Numbered from the stretch's first letter, positions 1-8,252 are shown. The stretch is 34,812 nucleotides of DNA from CBDTYW01 sp965364735 (GCA_965364735.1 CBDTYW010000006.1:1-34812), one strand, 5' to 3'. Notes: generated by a model not told the origin, from the sequence alone. A program made the numbers and translations.

Positions 1-449
1 CGTGGGACGTGCGCAGCGACGTCATCGAGCGCGCCCGCCGTGGCTCCATGCCTCCTGCCCTCGTCACCGCCCTGGACGAGCGGACCAACGCTGGCAACCT
101 GACCCGCCGCGTGGGCGAGATCACCGGAGCGGACGACCCGGGCGAGGCCGATGCCCCGAACGCGATGAGGCTCCACGACGACGCCGGGTCGTGGGTCGCC
201 GACACCGTCTGGCTCGCGACCGGTCAGCGTCCCGCGACGCAACAGGGCCTCGCCGTCGAGCTCGTCGGCGATGATGTGCCCGAACGGCTCGGCGGCCACC
301 TCACGATCGCCGACGACCTGCGCTGGGGCGCGCACCCGGTCTGGTTCACGGGTGCCAGCGCGTCGCTGGCGATCGGCCCGCTCGCGGGCAACCTGGCTGG
401 TGCGCGCACCGCGGCACGGGTGATCGCGGAGCAGATCCTCGCCGGCTGA
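1..449 (+). CDS. FAD/NAD(P)-binding oxidoreductase, C-terminal fragment
   Basis: This is the end of a gene that begins before the window; the frame is open from base 3 to the TGA at 447-449. The visible part (about 148 codons) contains the segment VWLATGQRP, typical of the 'xxxATGxxP' strand-turn closing the NAD(P)-binding domain of two-dinucleotide-binding-fold flavoproteins. A C-terminal stretch, VWFTGASASLAIGPLAGN, followed by an Ala-rich helix resembles the FAD-contacting end of the same fold (known of the family). The Rossmann glycine motif would lie upstream and is not visible, so substrate and exact family cannot be assigned. The gene after it is co-directional but starts about 90 bases later, so co-transcription is possible but not shown. 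It could be a monooxygenase or a disulfide-reductase-like enzyme. Confidence 0.6.
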   Translation, partial: WDVRSDVIERARRGSMPPALVTALDERTNAGNLTRRVGEITGADDPGEADAPNAMRLHDDAGSWVADTVWLATGQRPATQQGLAVELVGDDVPERLGGHLTIADDLRWGAHPVWFTGASASLAIGPLAGNLAGARTAARVIAEQILAG

Positions 450-539
450 CAGCTCGTGGCCCGCCGATCCGCGGGCCGAGTTGCCAGCATCGGGCGCGAC
501 GACACGCGAAGATGCGTGGAACCAACAGAGTGTCGAAGA

Positions 540-1892
540 ATGCTGAAGCCGTTCGGTGGACAGACGGTCGCGTGGGCGTCCGATGACGAGGTCGTCATCG
601 ACAAGGAGGCCGGAACGCCGAGCGAGCTGTCGGATGATCTCCGCGGCCAGGCCGCGCTGACCAACGTCCGGCGCACCTGGCCCGACGCGGTGCTGGTCAG
701 GTCGCTGGACAAGGACACCTCGGGCCTGCTCCTCGTCGCCCGCGACGAGGAGGTCCGGGCTCACCACCAGCGCGTCGCCGACTCCGGCGGGATCGACAGC
801 TACTTCGTGGCACGTGTCGCGGCGAAGCTCGACCAGGCAGAGGGGCTCATCGGCGACCACACGCTGCGGCTCGACCGTGCGGGCCGCCACGCGCTGGTCC
901 GACAGGACCGTGGGGAGGAGTCGCGCACGACGATCCTCGCTGCCGTGGTCGACCCGGTCAACGCCCGGCGGACCCAGCTCGCCATCCGCATCGACACGAA
1001 GCTGCACCACCAGATCCGCGTGACGCTGGCTGAGCTCAGGGCACCCATCGTCGGCGACGCGCGCTACGGAGGCCCGATCGGTCGCTTCCTCCTCGTGCAC
1101 AGCGGCCTCCGGTTCCAGCCGTTCGCCGGCGGATCCGTCGCGGTCGTCGTCGGCACCGAGCCCCATCGCCGCGGTGGTTCGCTCGGGCTGGACGCCGACC
1201 CGATCCATCCCGATCTGCGCGCGCTGATCGAGGGCGCGGTGGGCACGTCTGGACCACAGGCTGACGCGCCCATCGTCGTCACGCCCACGGCGGAGACCGA
1301 GCCCGAACCGGTCGCCGAGGTCTTCGTCACGCCCACGGCGGAGACCGAGCCCGAACCGGTCGCCGAGGTCTTCGTCACGCCCACGGCGGAGACCGAGCCC
1401 GAACCGGTCGCCGAGGCCTTCGTGACGCCGTCGGTCGTGCAGGTTGACGGCGACGTCGCTCTGGACGCGATGCTGGCCACCTTGACCGCCCCGATGTCCG
1501 CGCCGTCCGCCGTGGAGGAGCCTGCGGCGTTCATCGAGCAGGAGCCTGAGGCGTTCATCGAGCAGGAGCCCGTTGAGCCTGAGCCGGTCGTCGAGCCGGC
1601 GCCTGAGCCCGTTGAGCCCGAGCCGGAGCCCGTTGAGCCCGAGCCCGTTGAGCCCGAGCCCGCGGAGCCGGAGCCGGAGCCGGAGCCCATCGTCGTTCCG
1701 GAGGCGGAGCACACAGCGGTCGAGCCGGAGCCCGAGCCCGAGCCCGAGCCGGAGCCCGAGCCCGAGCCGGTCGTCGAGCCGGAGCCCGTGCCGGAGCCTG
1801 TCGCCGCAACGCCCGCCCCGGCGCCGCGTCGCATCACGCGTGCGCGCGACGGTGGTCCGGCCGCGATGGACTGGGGTTCCTTCAGCGGCTGA
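540..1892 (+). CDS. RluA-family pseudouridine synthase with long Pro/Glu-rich C-terminal tail
   Basis: The first ~215 residues follow the RluA family layout: IDKEAGTPSE in place of the usual 'nKPaG', LVRSLDKDTSGLLLVAR around the catalytic aspartate (D57 from this start), YFVARVAAKL for 'KxYxAxV', and HHQIRVTLAELRAPIVGDARYGG for 'THQIRVHLAxxGxPIVGD'. The expected activity is isomerisation of uridine in rRNA or tRNA. Two motifs are degenerate: the HRLD arginine is serine, and TGRTHQIR reads DTKLHHQIR. The remaining ~230 residues are low complexity: three near-identical 16-residue repeats, then alternating Pro-Glu pairs up to about residue 420. The ATG at 540 is preferred because the open frame upstream (from GTG 456) is rich in CGA, AGA, ACA and other codons rare here. 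It converges on pyrC, with 11 bases between the stops. Confidence 0.75.
   Translation: MLKPFGGQTVAWASDDEVVIDKEAGTPSELSDDLRGQAALTNVRRTWPDAVLVRSLDKDTSGLLLVARDEEVRAHHQRVADSGGIDSYFVARVAAKLDQAEGLIGDHTLRLDRAGRHALVRQDRGEESRTTILAAVVDPVNARRTQLAIRIDTKLHHQIRVTLAELRAPIVGDARYGGPIGRFLLVHSGLRFQPFAGGSVAVVVGTEPHRRGGSLGLDADPIHPDLRALIEGAVGTSGPQADAPIVVTPTAETEPEPVAEVFVTPTAETEPEPVAEVFVTPTAETEPEPVAEAFVTPSVVQVDGDVALDAMLATLTAPMSAPSAVEEPAAFIEQEPEAFIEQEPVEPEPVVEPAPEPVEPEPEPVEPEPVEPEPAEPEPEPEPIVVPEAEHTAVEPEPEPEPEPEPEPEPVVEPEPVPEPVAATPAPAPRRITRARDGGPAAMDWGSFSG
1278..1421 (+). repeat. Tandem 48-bp repeat, three copies, in frame
   Basis: Units lie at 1278-1325, 1326-1373 and 1374-1421. The first two are identical and the third differs by one T-to-C change near its end. 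Each encodes 16 residues beginning VTPTAETEPEPVAE. The near-identity at DNA level suggests recent expansion by slippage or unequal recombination; the length is a multiple of three, so the frame is kept. Confidence 0.9.
1516..1800 (+). repeat. Low-complexity Pro-Glu coding tract
   Basis: The tract is built from GAGCC(C/G/T) and GAGCCGGAGCC-type hexamers encoding (PE)n and VEPEP units in the tail of the pseudouridine synthase. It would give a rigid, extended, strongly acidic segment. Tracts of this kind are prone to length change and to assembly error. Confidence 0.85.
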
Positions 1893-1903
1893 ACGCCCGT
1901 GCG

Positions 1904-3196
1904 TCAGCCCTGCAGGACCGAGTCGATGACCGTCGGCACGCCCGCGTAGACGGTGTGGCGGACGCGTCCGACCATCGGCGCCCCGTGGAAGGGCGTGTTG
2001 CTCGAGTGCGACGGCGACGTCTTGACGTCGTAGGTCCACGATGCTCTCGGGTCGACGATGGCGAGGTGACCGGGCTCGCCCGGTGCGACCGGTCGGCCCT
2101 GGTCGGTGAGCCCGGCGATGCGCGCCGGCTTCCACGTCAGCGCGGCGATGATCGTCTCCATGCTCGCGAGGCCGGGGGCGACGAGGTGCGTCGTCGCGAG
2201 CGACAGGGCGGTCTCGAGCCCGATGATCCCCGGGGCCGCTGTGGCGAGGTCAGTGCCCTTGCGCAGAGCCGGGTGTGGCGCGTGGTCGGTGGCGATCGCG
2301 TCGATCGAGCCGTCGACGAGGCCCTCTCGCATCGCGTCCATGTCAACGCCGGTGCGCAGCGGCGGGTTCATCTTCGCCATGGTCCCGTGCCGGTGCAGGG
2401 CCCGCTCGGTGAGGACGAGGTGGTGCGGGGCGACCTCGGCGGTGACCCGCAGCCCTTCGGCCCGGGCGCGACGGACGTGGTCCAGCGCGTGTCGGTCGGA
2501 GAGGTGGAGGATGTGGAGACGTCCGCCCGTCAGGCGTGCCAGCGCGATGTCGCGGGCGACCATCGCCTCCTCGGCGGCGCCGGGGCGCCCGCTCAGCCCG
2601 AGCTGGCGGGCGATCTCTCCGTCGTTGACGGCGCCTCCGGCAACGAGGGCCGCGTCCTCGCAGTGCTGGGCGAGGACGGCGCCCTTCAGCTGTGCGGTCT
2701 GCTCGAAGGCGAGGCGCATCAGCGCGCTGTCGCTGACGGGGTCACCGTCGTCGGTGAAGATGCGGACGCCGGCCGCGTACAGCGCCGGGATGTCCACGAG
2801 CTGGACACCATGGCGGCCCTTCGTGATCGCGGAGGCGACCGCGACCTCGCACGGCTGGTTGCGCGCTTGGGCGAGGACGTGCTCGACGATGTCCACCGCG
2901 TCCGTGGTCGGGTCCGTGTTCGGCATGGCGACGACGGCCGTGAACCCGCCCATCGTCGCGGCGCGGGTCCCCGTCGCGATCGTCTCCGCGTCCTCACCGC
3001 CGGGCTCGCGCAGGTGGGTGTGCAGGTCCACGAACCCGGGGGTGACGAGGCACCCGCTCGCGTCGAGGGTCCGGACGCCGCTCGCGTCGATGGTCGGCTC
3101 GACGGCCGTGACGATGCCCGCGGTGATCATCACGTCGGCGCGTCGCGAGCCGTGCTCGTCGAGGACGGTGCCACCACGGATGAGAAGCTCGGTCAC
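1904..3196 (-). CDS. pyrC: Dihydroorotase
   Basis: This enzyme interconverts N-carbamoyl-aspartate and dihydroorotate in de novo pyrimidine synthesis in the cytoplasm. The 430 residues match the usual length of class I dihydroorotases. Visible motifs are the metal-binding HxH in DLHTHLREPG, the aspartate-rich FTDDGDPVSD, AQHCED, the histidine in LHILHLSDRHA, and the catalytic aspartate in IATDHAPH, in family order. The start is a GTG whose ribosome-binding site is weak. The gene stands alone; no pyrR, pyrB or carAB lies beside it, unlike many actinobacterial pyr operons. The headless CCA-enzyme homologue is upstream on the same strand, 60 bases away, and a possible promoter overlaps that gene's end. 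Confidence 0.97.
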   Translation of the reverse strand: MTELLIRGGTVLDEHGSRRADVMITAGIVTAVEPTIDASGVRTLDASGCLVTPGFVDLHTHLREPGGEDAETIATGTRAATMGGFTAVVAMPNTDPTTDAVDIVEHVLAQARNQPCEVAVASAITKGRHGVQLVDIPALYAAGVRIFTDDGDPVSDSALMRLAFEQTAQLKGAVLAQHCEDAALVAGGAVNDGEIARQLGLSGRPGAAEEAMVARDIALARLTGGRLHILHLSDRHALDHVRRARAEGLRVTAEVAPHHLVLTERALHRHGTMAKMNPPLRTGVDMDAMREGLVDGSIDAIATDHAPHPALRKGTDLATAAPGIIGLETALSLATTHLVAPGLASMETIIAALTWKPARIAGLTDQGRPVAPGEPGHLAIVDPRASWTYDVKTSPSHSSNTPFHGAPMVGRVRHTVYAGVPTVIDSVLQG

Positions 3197-3229
3197 AGGT
3201 TGCTCAGCTCGGTCGGGGAGGTGGGATGA

Positions 3230-3259
3230 ACACTAGACCTCTGCGCAGTCGCGCGGTCA
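3230..3259 (-). promoter_or_regulatory. Possible pyrC promoter
   Basis: Reading the minus strand, TGACCG (3259-3254) and TAGTGT (3235-3230) are separated by 18 bases, about 35 bases before the pyrC GTG. The -35 element lacks the first consensus T. It overlaps the stop codon of the upstream gene. Confidence 0.3.
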
Positions 3260-4039
3260 GTCCTGCTGCTGCGCGCTCCACCAGTCGTCGAGCGCGGCCC
3301 TGGCGGCGTCCTCGCCGAGGGGCTCCCCGCGTTCTCGCTTCAGCGAGAGCAGGTGCTTCCACGCCATGCCGACCTCGCGGCCGGGGCCGATGCCGAGGTG
3401 CGCCATGATCTCCTCGCCGTCGAGATCGGGGCGCTCCCGGTCGCGCGCGTCCTCCGCAGCGAGCTCGCGGGTACGTCGCTCGAGGTCGTCCATCCAGTCG
3501 TTCAGCCGGACGATCTTGCGTGGGTCCCGGGTCGTCTGGTCGCAGCGGACGAGCTGGTTGAGCTCCCCGAGGAGCGGGCCGGCGTCGCGTGCGTAGCGGC
3601 GGACCGCGGAGTCCGACCAGCCATCGCTGTAGCCCTTGAAGCGTCCGCTCAGCTCGACCAGCCGTGAGGCGTCCGCGATGAACTGCTCGTCGTATCCGAG
3701 CGCCTTCAGCCGCACCCGGGCCATGCGTGCTCCCACGACTTCGTGGAAGCGGAACGTGACCCCCTCGCGGGGGTGGATGCGTCGCGTCTTCGGCTTGCCG
3801 ATGTCGTGGAGCAGCGCCGCCATCCGGATCAGCAGCCGCGGTGGGGTCTTGGCGGTGACGGCGATCGAGTGGGCGAGCACGTCCTTGTGGCGATGGATCG
3901 GGTCCTGCTCGAGCTGGAGGGCCGGCAGCTCCGGCATGGCGGTGTCGGCCGTGCCGGAGCGCACGAAGTCCCAGAGCCCAGGACGGGGATCGTCGCGGGT
4001 CAGGACGTCGTCGAGGAGCACGCGGGCGGCGTCGGACAC
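3257..4039 (-). CDS. Stand-alone HD-domain protein homologous to the C-terminal half of CCA tRNA nucleotidyltransferase
   Basis: The sequence aligns from its start with the region of actinobacterial PcnA/Cca after the head domain: TRDDPRPGLW, MPELPALQLEQDPIHRHKDV, the HD motif in RMAALLHDIGKPKTRR, FHEVVGARMARVRLKALGY, SDSAVRRYARDAGPLL, and the C-terminal RPDLDGEEIMAHLGIGPG. The nucleotidyltransferase head with its GxGS and DxD motifs is absent, and the DNA upstream belongs to divergent aroG. HD domains of this kind bind metal and may hydrolyse 2',3'-cyclic phosphates or phosphomonoesters, so an RNA-end or nucleotide phosphohydrolase is possible (inference). The start is uncertain: GTG 4039 gives 260 residues. 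An in-frame ATG at 4180 exists, but the extra codons have poor GC3, encode an Arg/Ser-rich stretch and overlap the aroG promoter region. Confidence 0.8.
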   Translation of the reverse strand: MSDAARVLLDDVLTRDDPRPGLWDFVRSGTADTAMPELPALQLEQDPIHRHKDVLAHSIAVTAKTPPRLLIRMAALLHDIGKPKTRRIHPREGVTFRFHEVVGARMARVRLKALGYDEQFIADASRLVELSGRFKGYSDGWSDSAVRRYARDAGPLLGELNQLVRCDQTTRDPRKIVRLNDWMDDLERRTRELAAEDARDRERPDLDGEEIMAHLGIGPGREVGMAWKHLLSLKRERGEPLGEDAARAALDDWWSAQQQD

Positions 4040-4138
4040 GAGCAGGCCAGGATCGAGGAGGACGGTGGAACGTGACCGTACCGACGGCCGATGGCTGATC
4101 CGGTGACGGACGGGCGAGGACTTCCCCGCGCGCGGTCC

Positions 4139-4144
4139 TACGCT
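4139..4144 (+). promoter_or_regulatory. Possible -10 element for aroG
   Basis: TACGCT lies 34 bases before the ATG of the DAHP synthase. No TTG-type -35 box is visible at the proper distance. An AGGA at 4165-4168 may be the ribosome-binding site. Confidence 0.3.
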
Positions 4145-4178
4145 GACGGTTCGCCTTCCCCCCGCAGGATCCCCGCTC

Positions 4179-5558
4179 ATGAGCACCGACACGGCCCCTC
4201 CGGTCACCTCTCCCGACGCCAACGGCTGGACCCCTGACTCCTGGCGTCGCCTCTCAGCCGGTCAGCAGCCCAACTGGCCGGACGCGGACCAGCTCCTCGC
4301 CGTCGAGTCCGAGCTGCGCGGCCAGCCGCCGCTGGTCTTCGCCGGCGAGGCCCGCCGTCTGCTCGGCGACCTCGGCCGCGTGTCTCGTGGTGAGGCCTTC
4401 CTGCTCCAAGGTGGCGACTGCGCCGAGACGTTCGCGGACTTCTCCGCCGACAACATCCGCGACAAGCTGAAGGTCCTGCTCCAGATGGCCGTCGTGCTGA
4501 CCTACGGCGCCCAGCTCCCGGTCGTCAAGATCGGCCGCATCGCCGGGCAGTTCGCGAAGCCGCGCTCCGCGGACCTCGAGACCCGTGACGGGGTCACCCT
4601 GCCGTCCTACCGCGGCGACATGGTCAACGGGCTCGACTTCACGTCCGAGGCCCGCGTCCCGGATCCGCAGCGGCTCATGCGCGTGTACAACACAGCCTCG
4701 TCGACGCTGAACCTGCTTCGCGCGTTCACGCACGGTGGCTTCGCCGACCTGAACCGCGTGCACGAATGGAACCAGGAGTTCGTGGCGGCCTCCGCTCAGG
4801 GCCAGCGCTACGAGCTGATCGGCTCCGAGATTGATCGTGCGCTGAAGTTCCTGCGCGCCTGCGGCGTTGACATCGACAACGACCCGGCCTTCCACCGCAC
4901 GGACTTCTACACCTCCCACGAGGCGCTGCTGCTCGGCTACGAGGAGGCGATGACGCGTCGCGACTCGTTGACGGGCGACCACTTCGACACCTCGGCGCAC
5001 ATGCTGTGGATCGGCGAGCGGACCCGCGACCCCGAAGGCGCCCACGTCGAGTTCCTGTCGGGCGTGCACAACCCGATCGGCTGCAAGGTCGGCCCGACGA
5101 TGACGGTCGACGACCTTCGCGCGATCGTCGAGCGGCTCAACCCGCAGAACATCCCGGGCCGCCTCACCCTGATCTCACGGATGGGCAAGGACCACGTCTC
5201 GGACAAGCTCCCGGAGCTGGTCCGCGCAACCCGCGACAACGACTGGAAGGTCGTCTGGGCCTGCGATCCGATGCACGGCAACACCTTCACCGCGGAGTCG
5301 GGCTACAAGACGCGGCAGTTCTCGGACATCCTCGCGGAGCTCACCGGGTTCTTCGGTGTTCACGAGCAGGAGGGCACGGTTCCGGGCGGGCTGCACTTCG
5401 AGCTCACCGGCGACGACGTGACCGAGTGCCTCGGCGGAGCGCAGGACATCTCCGACCTGGACCTCGCGAACCGCTACGAGACGGCGTGCGACCCACGGCT
5501 CAACAACCAGCAGGCGTTGGAGCTCGCGTTCCTCGTCGCCGAGATGCTCCAGGCCTGA
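4179..5558 (+). CDS. aroG: Class II 3-deoxy-7-phosphoheptulonate (DAHP) synthase
   Basis: This enzyme condenses phosphoenolpyruvate and erythrose-4-phosphate, committing carbon to aromatic amino acids. The 459 residues fit the class II (plant/mycobacterial) family. All four metal ligands of that family are visible: Cys in LLQGGDCAE, His in DPMHGNT, Glu in LHFELTGDD and Asp in ACDPRLN. PEP-site motifs such as SRMGKDHVSDKLP and the early SYRGDMVNG are also present. The gene is divergent from the HD protein and converges on the GGDEF-EAL gene with only three bases between stops. No other shikimate gene is in view. No fused chorismate mutase is present; in mycobacteria, class II DAHP synthase associates with a separate mutase. 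Confidence 0.97.
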   Translation: MSTDTAPPVTSPDANGWTPDSWRRLSAGQQPNWPDADQLLAVESELRGQPPLVFAGEARRLLGDLGRVSRGEAFLLQGGDCAETFADFSADNIRDKLKVLLQMAVVLTYGAQLPVVKIGRIAGQFAKPRSADLETRDGVTLPSYRGDMVNGLDFTSEARVPDPQRLMRVYNTASSTLNLLRAFTHGGFADLNRVHEWNQEFVAASAQGQRYELIGSEIDRALKFLRACGVDIDNDPAFHRTDFYTSHEALLLGYEEAMTRRDSLTGDHFDTSAHMLWIGERTRDPEGAHVEFLSGVHNPIGCKVGPTMTVDDLRAIVERLNPQNIPGRLTLISRMGKDHVSDKLPELVRATRDNDWKVVWACDPMHGNTFTAESGYKTRQFSDILAELTGFFGVHEQEGTVPGGLHFELTGDDVTECLGGAQDISDLDLANRYETACDPRLNNQQALELAFLVAEMLQA

Positions 5559-5561
5559 CGT

Positions 5562-8132
5562 TCAGCGCAGCTCGCTGGCCGCCTCAGGTGCCCGCGAGAC
5601 GAAGCGGGGTGCTGCGTCGCTCGCCCATCCGTCGGTGAGCAGCCGCGCCGAGAACTGCACGTCCGGCTCGGCGCGTGACCAGAGCCAGCCCTGCCCGATC
5701 TCGCAGCCGAGCTCGCGAAGCCGGTGGTGCTGTGCCCGGGTCTCGATCGCCTCGGCGAGCGTCCGCATCCCGAGGGCGTGCGCGAGCTCGATCACGGCGC
5801 GCGCAACGACGCCGCGGTCCCGTGGGTCGTCCACCCGGTCGACGAACTCCTTGGCGATCTTGATGACGTCGACGGGGAACTGCTGGAGGTACGCGAGCGA
5901 CGAGTAGCCGGTGCCGAAGTCGTCGATGGCGAGCTGGACGCCGAGCGCCTTGAGGGCGTTGAGGCGGCCCACCGCGCCCTCGGTGTCGCGCATGAGGTCG
6001 CGTTCGGTGATCTCGAGCATGACGAGCGCAGGGTCGACCGCGGTGCGTTCCAGCAGCTCGCGCAAGAATGGCACGAGCGAAGCATCCTCGAGCTCGGCCG
6101 CCGAGAGGTTGATCGAGATGACGATGCGGGCGCCGTGCTCGTGCTGCCAGATCGCGAGCCGCTCGACCGAGCGCGTCAGCACGAATCGCCCGACCCGATC
6201 GATGAGCCCGGCGTCCTCGGCGATGGGGATGAACTCTGCAGGAGACACCGCGCCACGGGTCGCATGCTGCCAGCGGACGAGGGCCTCGGCGCCGACGACG
6301 CGGGCGTCGTCGATGGCGTGGAAGGGCTGGAAGTGCACGTCGAGGTCGCCTTGGTCCAGCGCCTGGAGCAGGTCGGTCCGCAACGCGAGATGCGCGGTGG
6401 CCTGGCCGGTCATCTCGTCGCGGTAGTGCAACCAGTGCCCCGGCTGTTCGCGCTTCGCCCACGAGGTTGCGAGCGCGGCGCGGCCGAGCAGGGATGCGGC
6501 GGTGTCGCCGACGCGGACGATGTCCGAGCCGATCGTGGCGGTCGGGTCGATGGGCGTCTCGTCGAGGCGCAGCCGCCTCCGCAGGCTGTGCTGGAGCCTC
6601 TCGGTGAGCAACGCGATCCCGGCCCGATCCGAGACCGTCGCGAGGAGGACGGCGAACTCGTCGGCACCGAGGCGCGCGATCACGTCGCCCGGGCGGACGG
6701 CCGCGCCGAGACGTTGGCCCATCTCGACGAGGAGGCGGTCGCCTGCTTCCTGGCCGAGGCCCTGGTTGATCGAGCGGAAGTCGTCGAGGTCGACGTGGAG
6801 GAGGCTGAACGGCGTTCCGGCTGCAAGCGCCGCATCGACGGCCGCCACGAAGGCGCCCCGGTTGGGGAGCCCGGTCAGCGGGTCGGTTGCTGCCTGGACG
6901 CGGAGCCGCTCACGCAGGCCTGCAGCCTCGAGGGCGGCACGCTGGCTCTGTGCAGCGCGCAGGGTCGACGCCGTCGTGCGCGCCAAGCCCTTGAGCAGAT
7001 CGAGCTGCGCCATGCTGAACGGGTCGCCGTTGACCGGCCCGGCGACGATGAGCGCTCCGTGCACCTGGCCATCGCTCGTGATGCAGCATGCCATGACGTC
7101 GCGGTGTGGTGTCTCGTGCAGCCACATGTGGCCGCGCTGCAGGCTCACGAGCAGCCCGTCGACCTCGTGGATCCGGTCGAGGAGATCGAGGTCGCTGCGG
7201 TTCGGGCGCCATGGCGCGAGCCGGACCCGGTCGGTGCGGTGGTGGATCGCGCGGCGAGACGGTCCGAGCAGGTCGTCGACCTCTTCGAGCAGGACGACCT
7301 CGGCGTGGTTCGCGGCGAACGCGCTGCGGACCTCGTCGAGCAGGCCGTCCATCGCGTCTGCGGCGACGGGGCTGGCGTTGAGGATCTCGGTCGACTGGCG
7401 AAGGAACTCGAGCTCGTCGAGTCGTCGGAGGTCGGCTGAGTAGGCGCGCGCACCGACGTACGAGGCGGCGACGGGTACGGCGAGCAGCGCCGAGAACTGC
7501 GGGGCGTGGAAGAGGACGACGATCGAGATGAGCCCGATCGAACCGGTGGTGAAGACCTGGACGGCGGTGATGGCGAGCGCGCGGCGGAGCACGGCGGGTG
7601 AGCTGAGCTGGCCGCGCAGCGAAGCCGCCAGCATCGCGAGGGCGACGTAGCTGAAGCGGGCGACGAGGACCGCTGCGGCGGCTGCCAGCAGGGGACGCGT
7701 CGTCGCGTCGTGAACACCGCCGGAGATGGGGTGGAAGACCGCGAGGCCCAGCTCGGCGGCGAGCGTCACCTGCGCGGTCCCGAACGCGATGGCGAGGGGG
7801 GCGCGGACACCGCGTATCAGCAGGCCGAGCGACGTGCCGACGACCGCGCCGATCACCAGGCCCGTGTGGTCGCTGAAGAACAGCGCGGCGAGGACCGGGA
7901 GCTCGAACAGCGCCATCGACTCGGCGTGGTCGCGGGCGGAGAAGCGCAGGCGCAGCGCTGCGGCGAGCGTGTAGGCGATCGTGATGACCGGCCACCCGAG
8001 CAGGGTGCGGTCAGCGCCCGGCACCTCGCTTGCGAGCTGCTCGAGCTGCAGCGTGAGCAGACCCGCTGCCGCGAGTGCGACGGTGAAGGTCAGGGCCAGG
8101 AAGGCCGTGGAGCGCTGTTCTGGTTGCGACAC
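5562..8132 (-). CDS. Membrane-bound GGDEF-EAL protein (cyclic di-GMP turnover)
   Basis: The 856 residues comprise an N-terminal membrane region with about six hydrophobic segments (residues ~10-225), a GAF-like sensor region (~245-395), a GGDEF domain (~410-575) and an EAL domain (~585-830). The GGDEF signature reads GADEF (489-493), preceded by an RxxD inhibitory-site motif at the right spacing (RPGD). The EAL domain keeps GAEALVRW, SINLSA, LEITE, AIDDFGTGYSS and a lysine in VIKIAK, so phosphodiesterase activity is likely (family knowledge). Whether the altered GGDEF motif still makes c-di-GMP is open. The start is GTG at 8132. The gene lies downstream of the ribosomal operon terminator on the same strand, so it probably has its own promoter in 8133-8218. 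Confidence 0.95.
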   Translation of the reverse strand: MSQPEQRSTAFLALTFTVALAAAGLLTLQLEQLASEVPGADRTLLGWPVITIAYTLAAALRLRFSARDHAESMALFELPVLAALFFSDHTGLVIGAVVGTSLGLLIRGVRAPLAIAFGTAQVTLAAELGLAVFHPISGGVHDATTRPLLAAAAAVLVARFSYVALAMLAASLRGQLSSPAVLRRALAITAVQVFTTGSIGLISIVVLFHAPQFSALLAVPVAASYVGARAYSADLRRLDELEFLRQSTEILNASPVAADAMDGLLDEVRSAFAANHAEVVLLEEVDDLLGPSRRAIHHRTDRVRLAPWRPNRSDLDLLDRIHEVDGLLVSLQRGHMWLHETPHRDVMACCITSDGQVHGALIVAGPVNGDPFSMAQLDLLKGLARTTASTLRAAQSQRAALEAAGLRERLRVQAATDPLTGLPNRGAFVAAVDAALAAGTPFSLLHVDLDDFRSINQGLGQEAGDRLLVEMGQRLGAAVRPGDVIARLGADEFAVLLATVSDRAGIALLTERLQHSLRRRLRLDETPIDPTATIGSDIVRVGDTAASLLGRAALATSWAKREQPGHWLHYRDEMTGQATAHLALRTDLLQALDQGDLDVHFQPFHAIDDARVVGAEALVRWQHATRGAVSPAEFIPIAEDAGLIDRVGRFVLTRSVERLAIWQHEHGARIVISINLSAAELEDASLVPFLRELLERTAVDPALVMLEITERDLMRDTEGAVGRLNALKALGVQLAIDDFGTGYSSLAYLQQFPVDVIKIAKEFVDRVDDPRDRGVVARAVIELAHALGMRTLAEAIETRAQHHRLRELGCEIGQGWLWSRAEPDVQFSARLLTDGWASDAAPRFVSRAPEAASELR

Positions 8133-8218
8133 GCGGTGTCTGGCCGGTCGGTCGGGGATCCCCGAACCTGTCGGCGAGGACCGCGCCGCGTTGAGCGACC
8201 GGCGTCACCGAGTGACAC

Positions 8219-8252
8219 ACGAGAGCCGCACCCGGTGAGGTGCGGCTCTCGT
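8219..8252 (-). terminator. Hairpin terminator of the L31B-S14-L33-L28 operon
   Basis: Arms at 8219-8232 and 8239-8252 are perfectly complementary over 14 bp around a 6-base loop, about 60 bases past the rpmB stop. No U-tract follows on the minus strand, which is common for terminators in actinobacteria. Confidence 0.75.

Noticed and set aside
4040..4180. N-terminal extension of the HD protein from ATG 4180
   Set aside because: The extension would overlap the aroG ATG (shared CATG), has poor GC3 and an Arg/Ser-rich product, and covers the likely aroG promoter. Part of it near 4040-4070 reads more protein-like, so the start remains uncertain.
5724..7439. Long plus-strand frame opposite the GGDEF-EAL gene
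   Set aside because: The minus strand carries all conserved GGDEF and EAL motifs; the plus frame is a GC shadow.
8154..8165. 12-bp palindrome CGGGGATCCCCG before the GGDEF-EAL gene
   Set aside because: It is short, sits around a GGATCC-like core, and such palindromes are expected by chance in DNA this rich in G and C. No partner site was seen.
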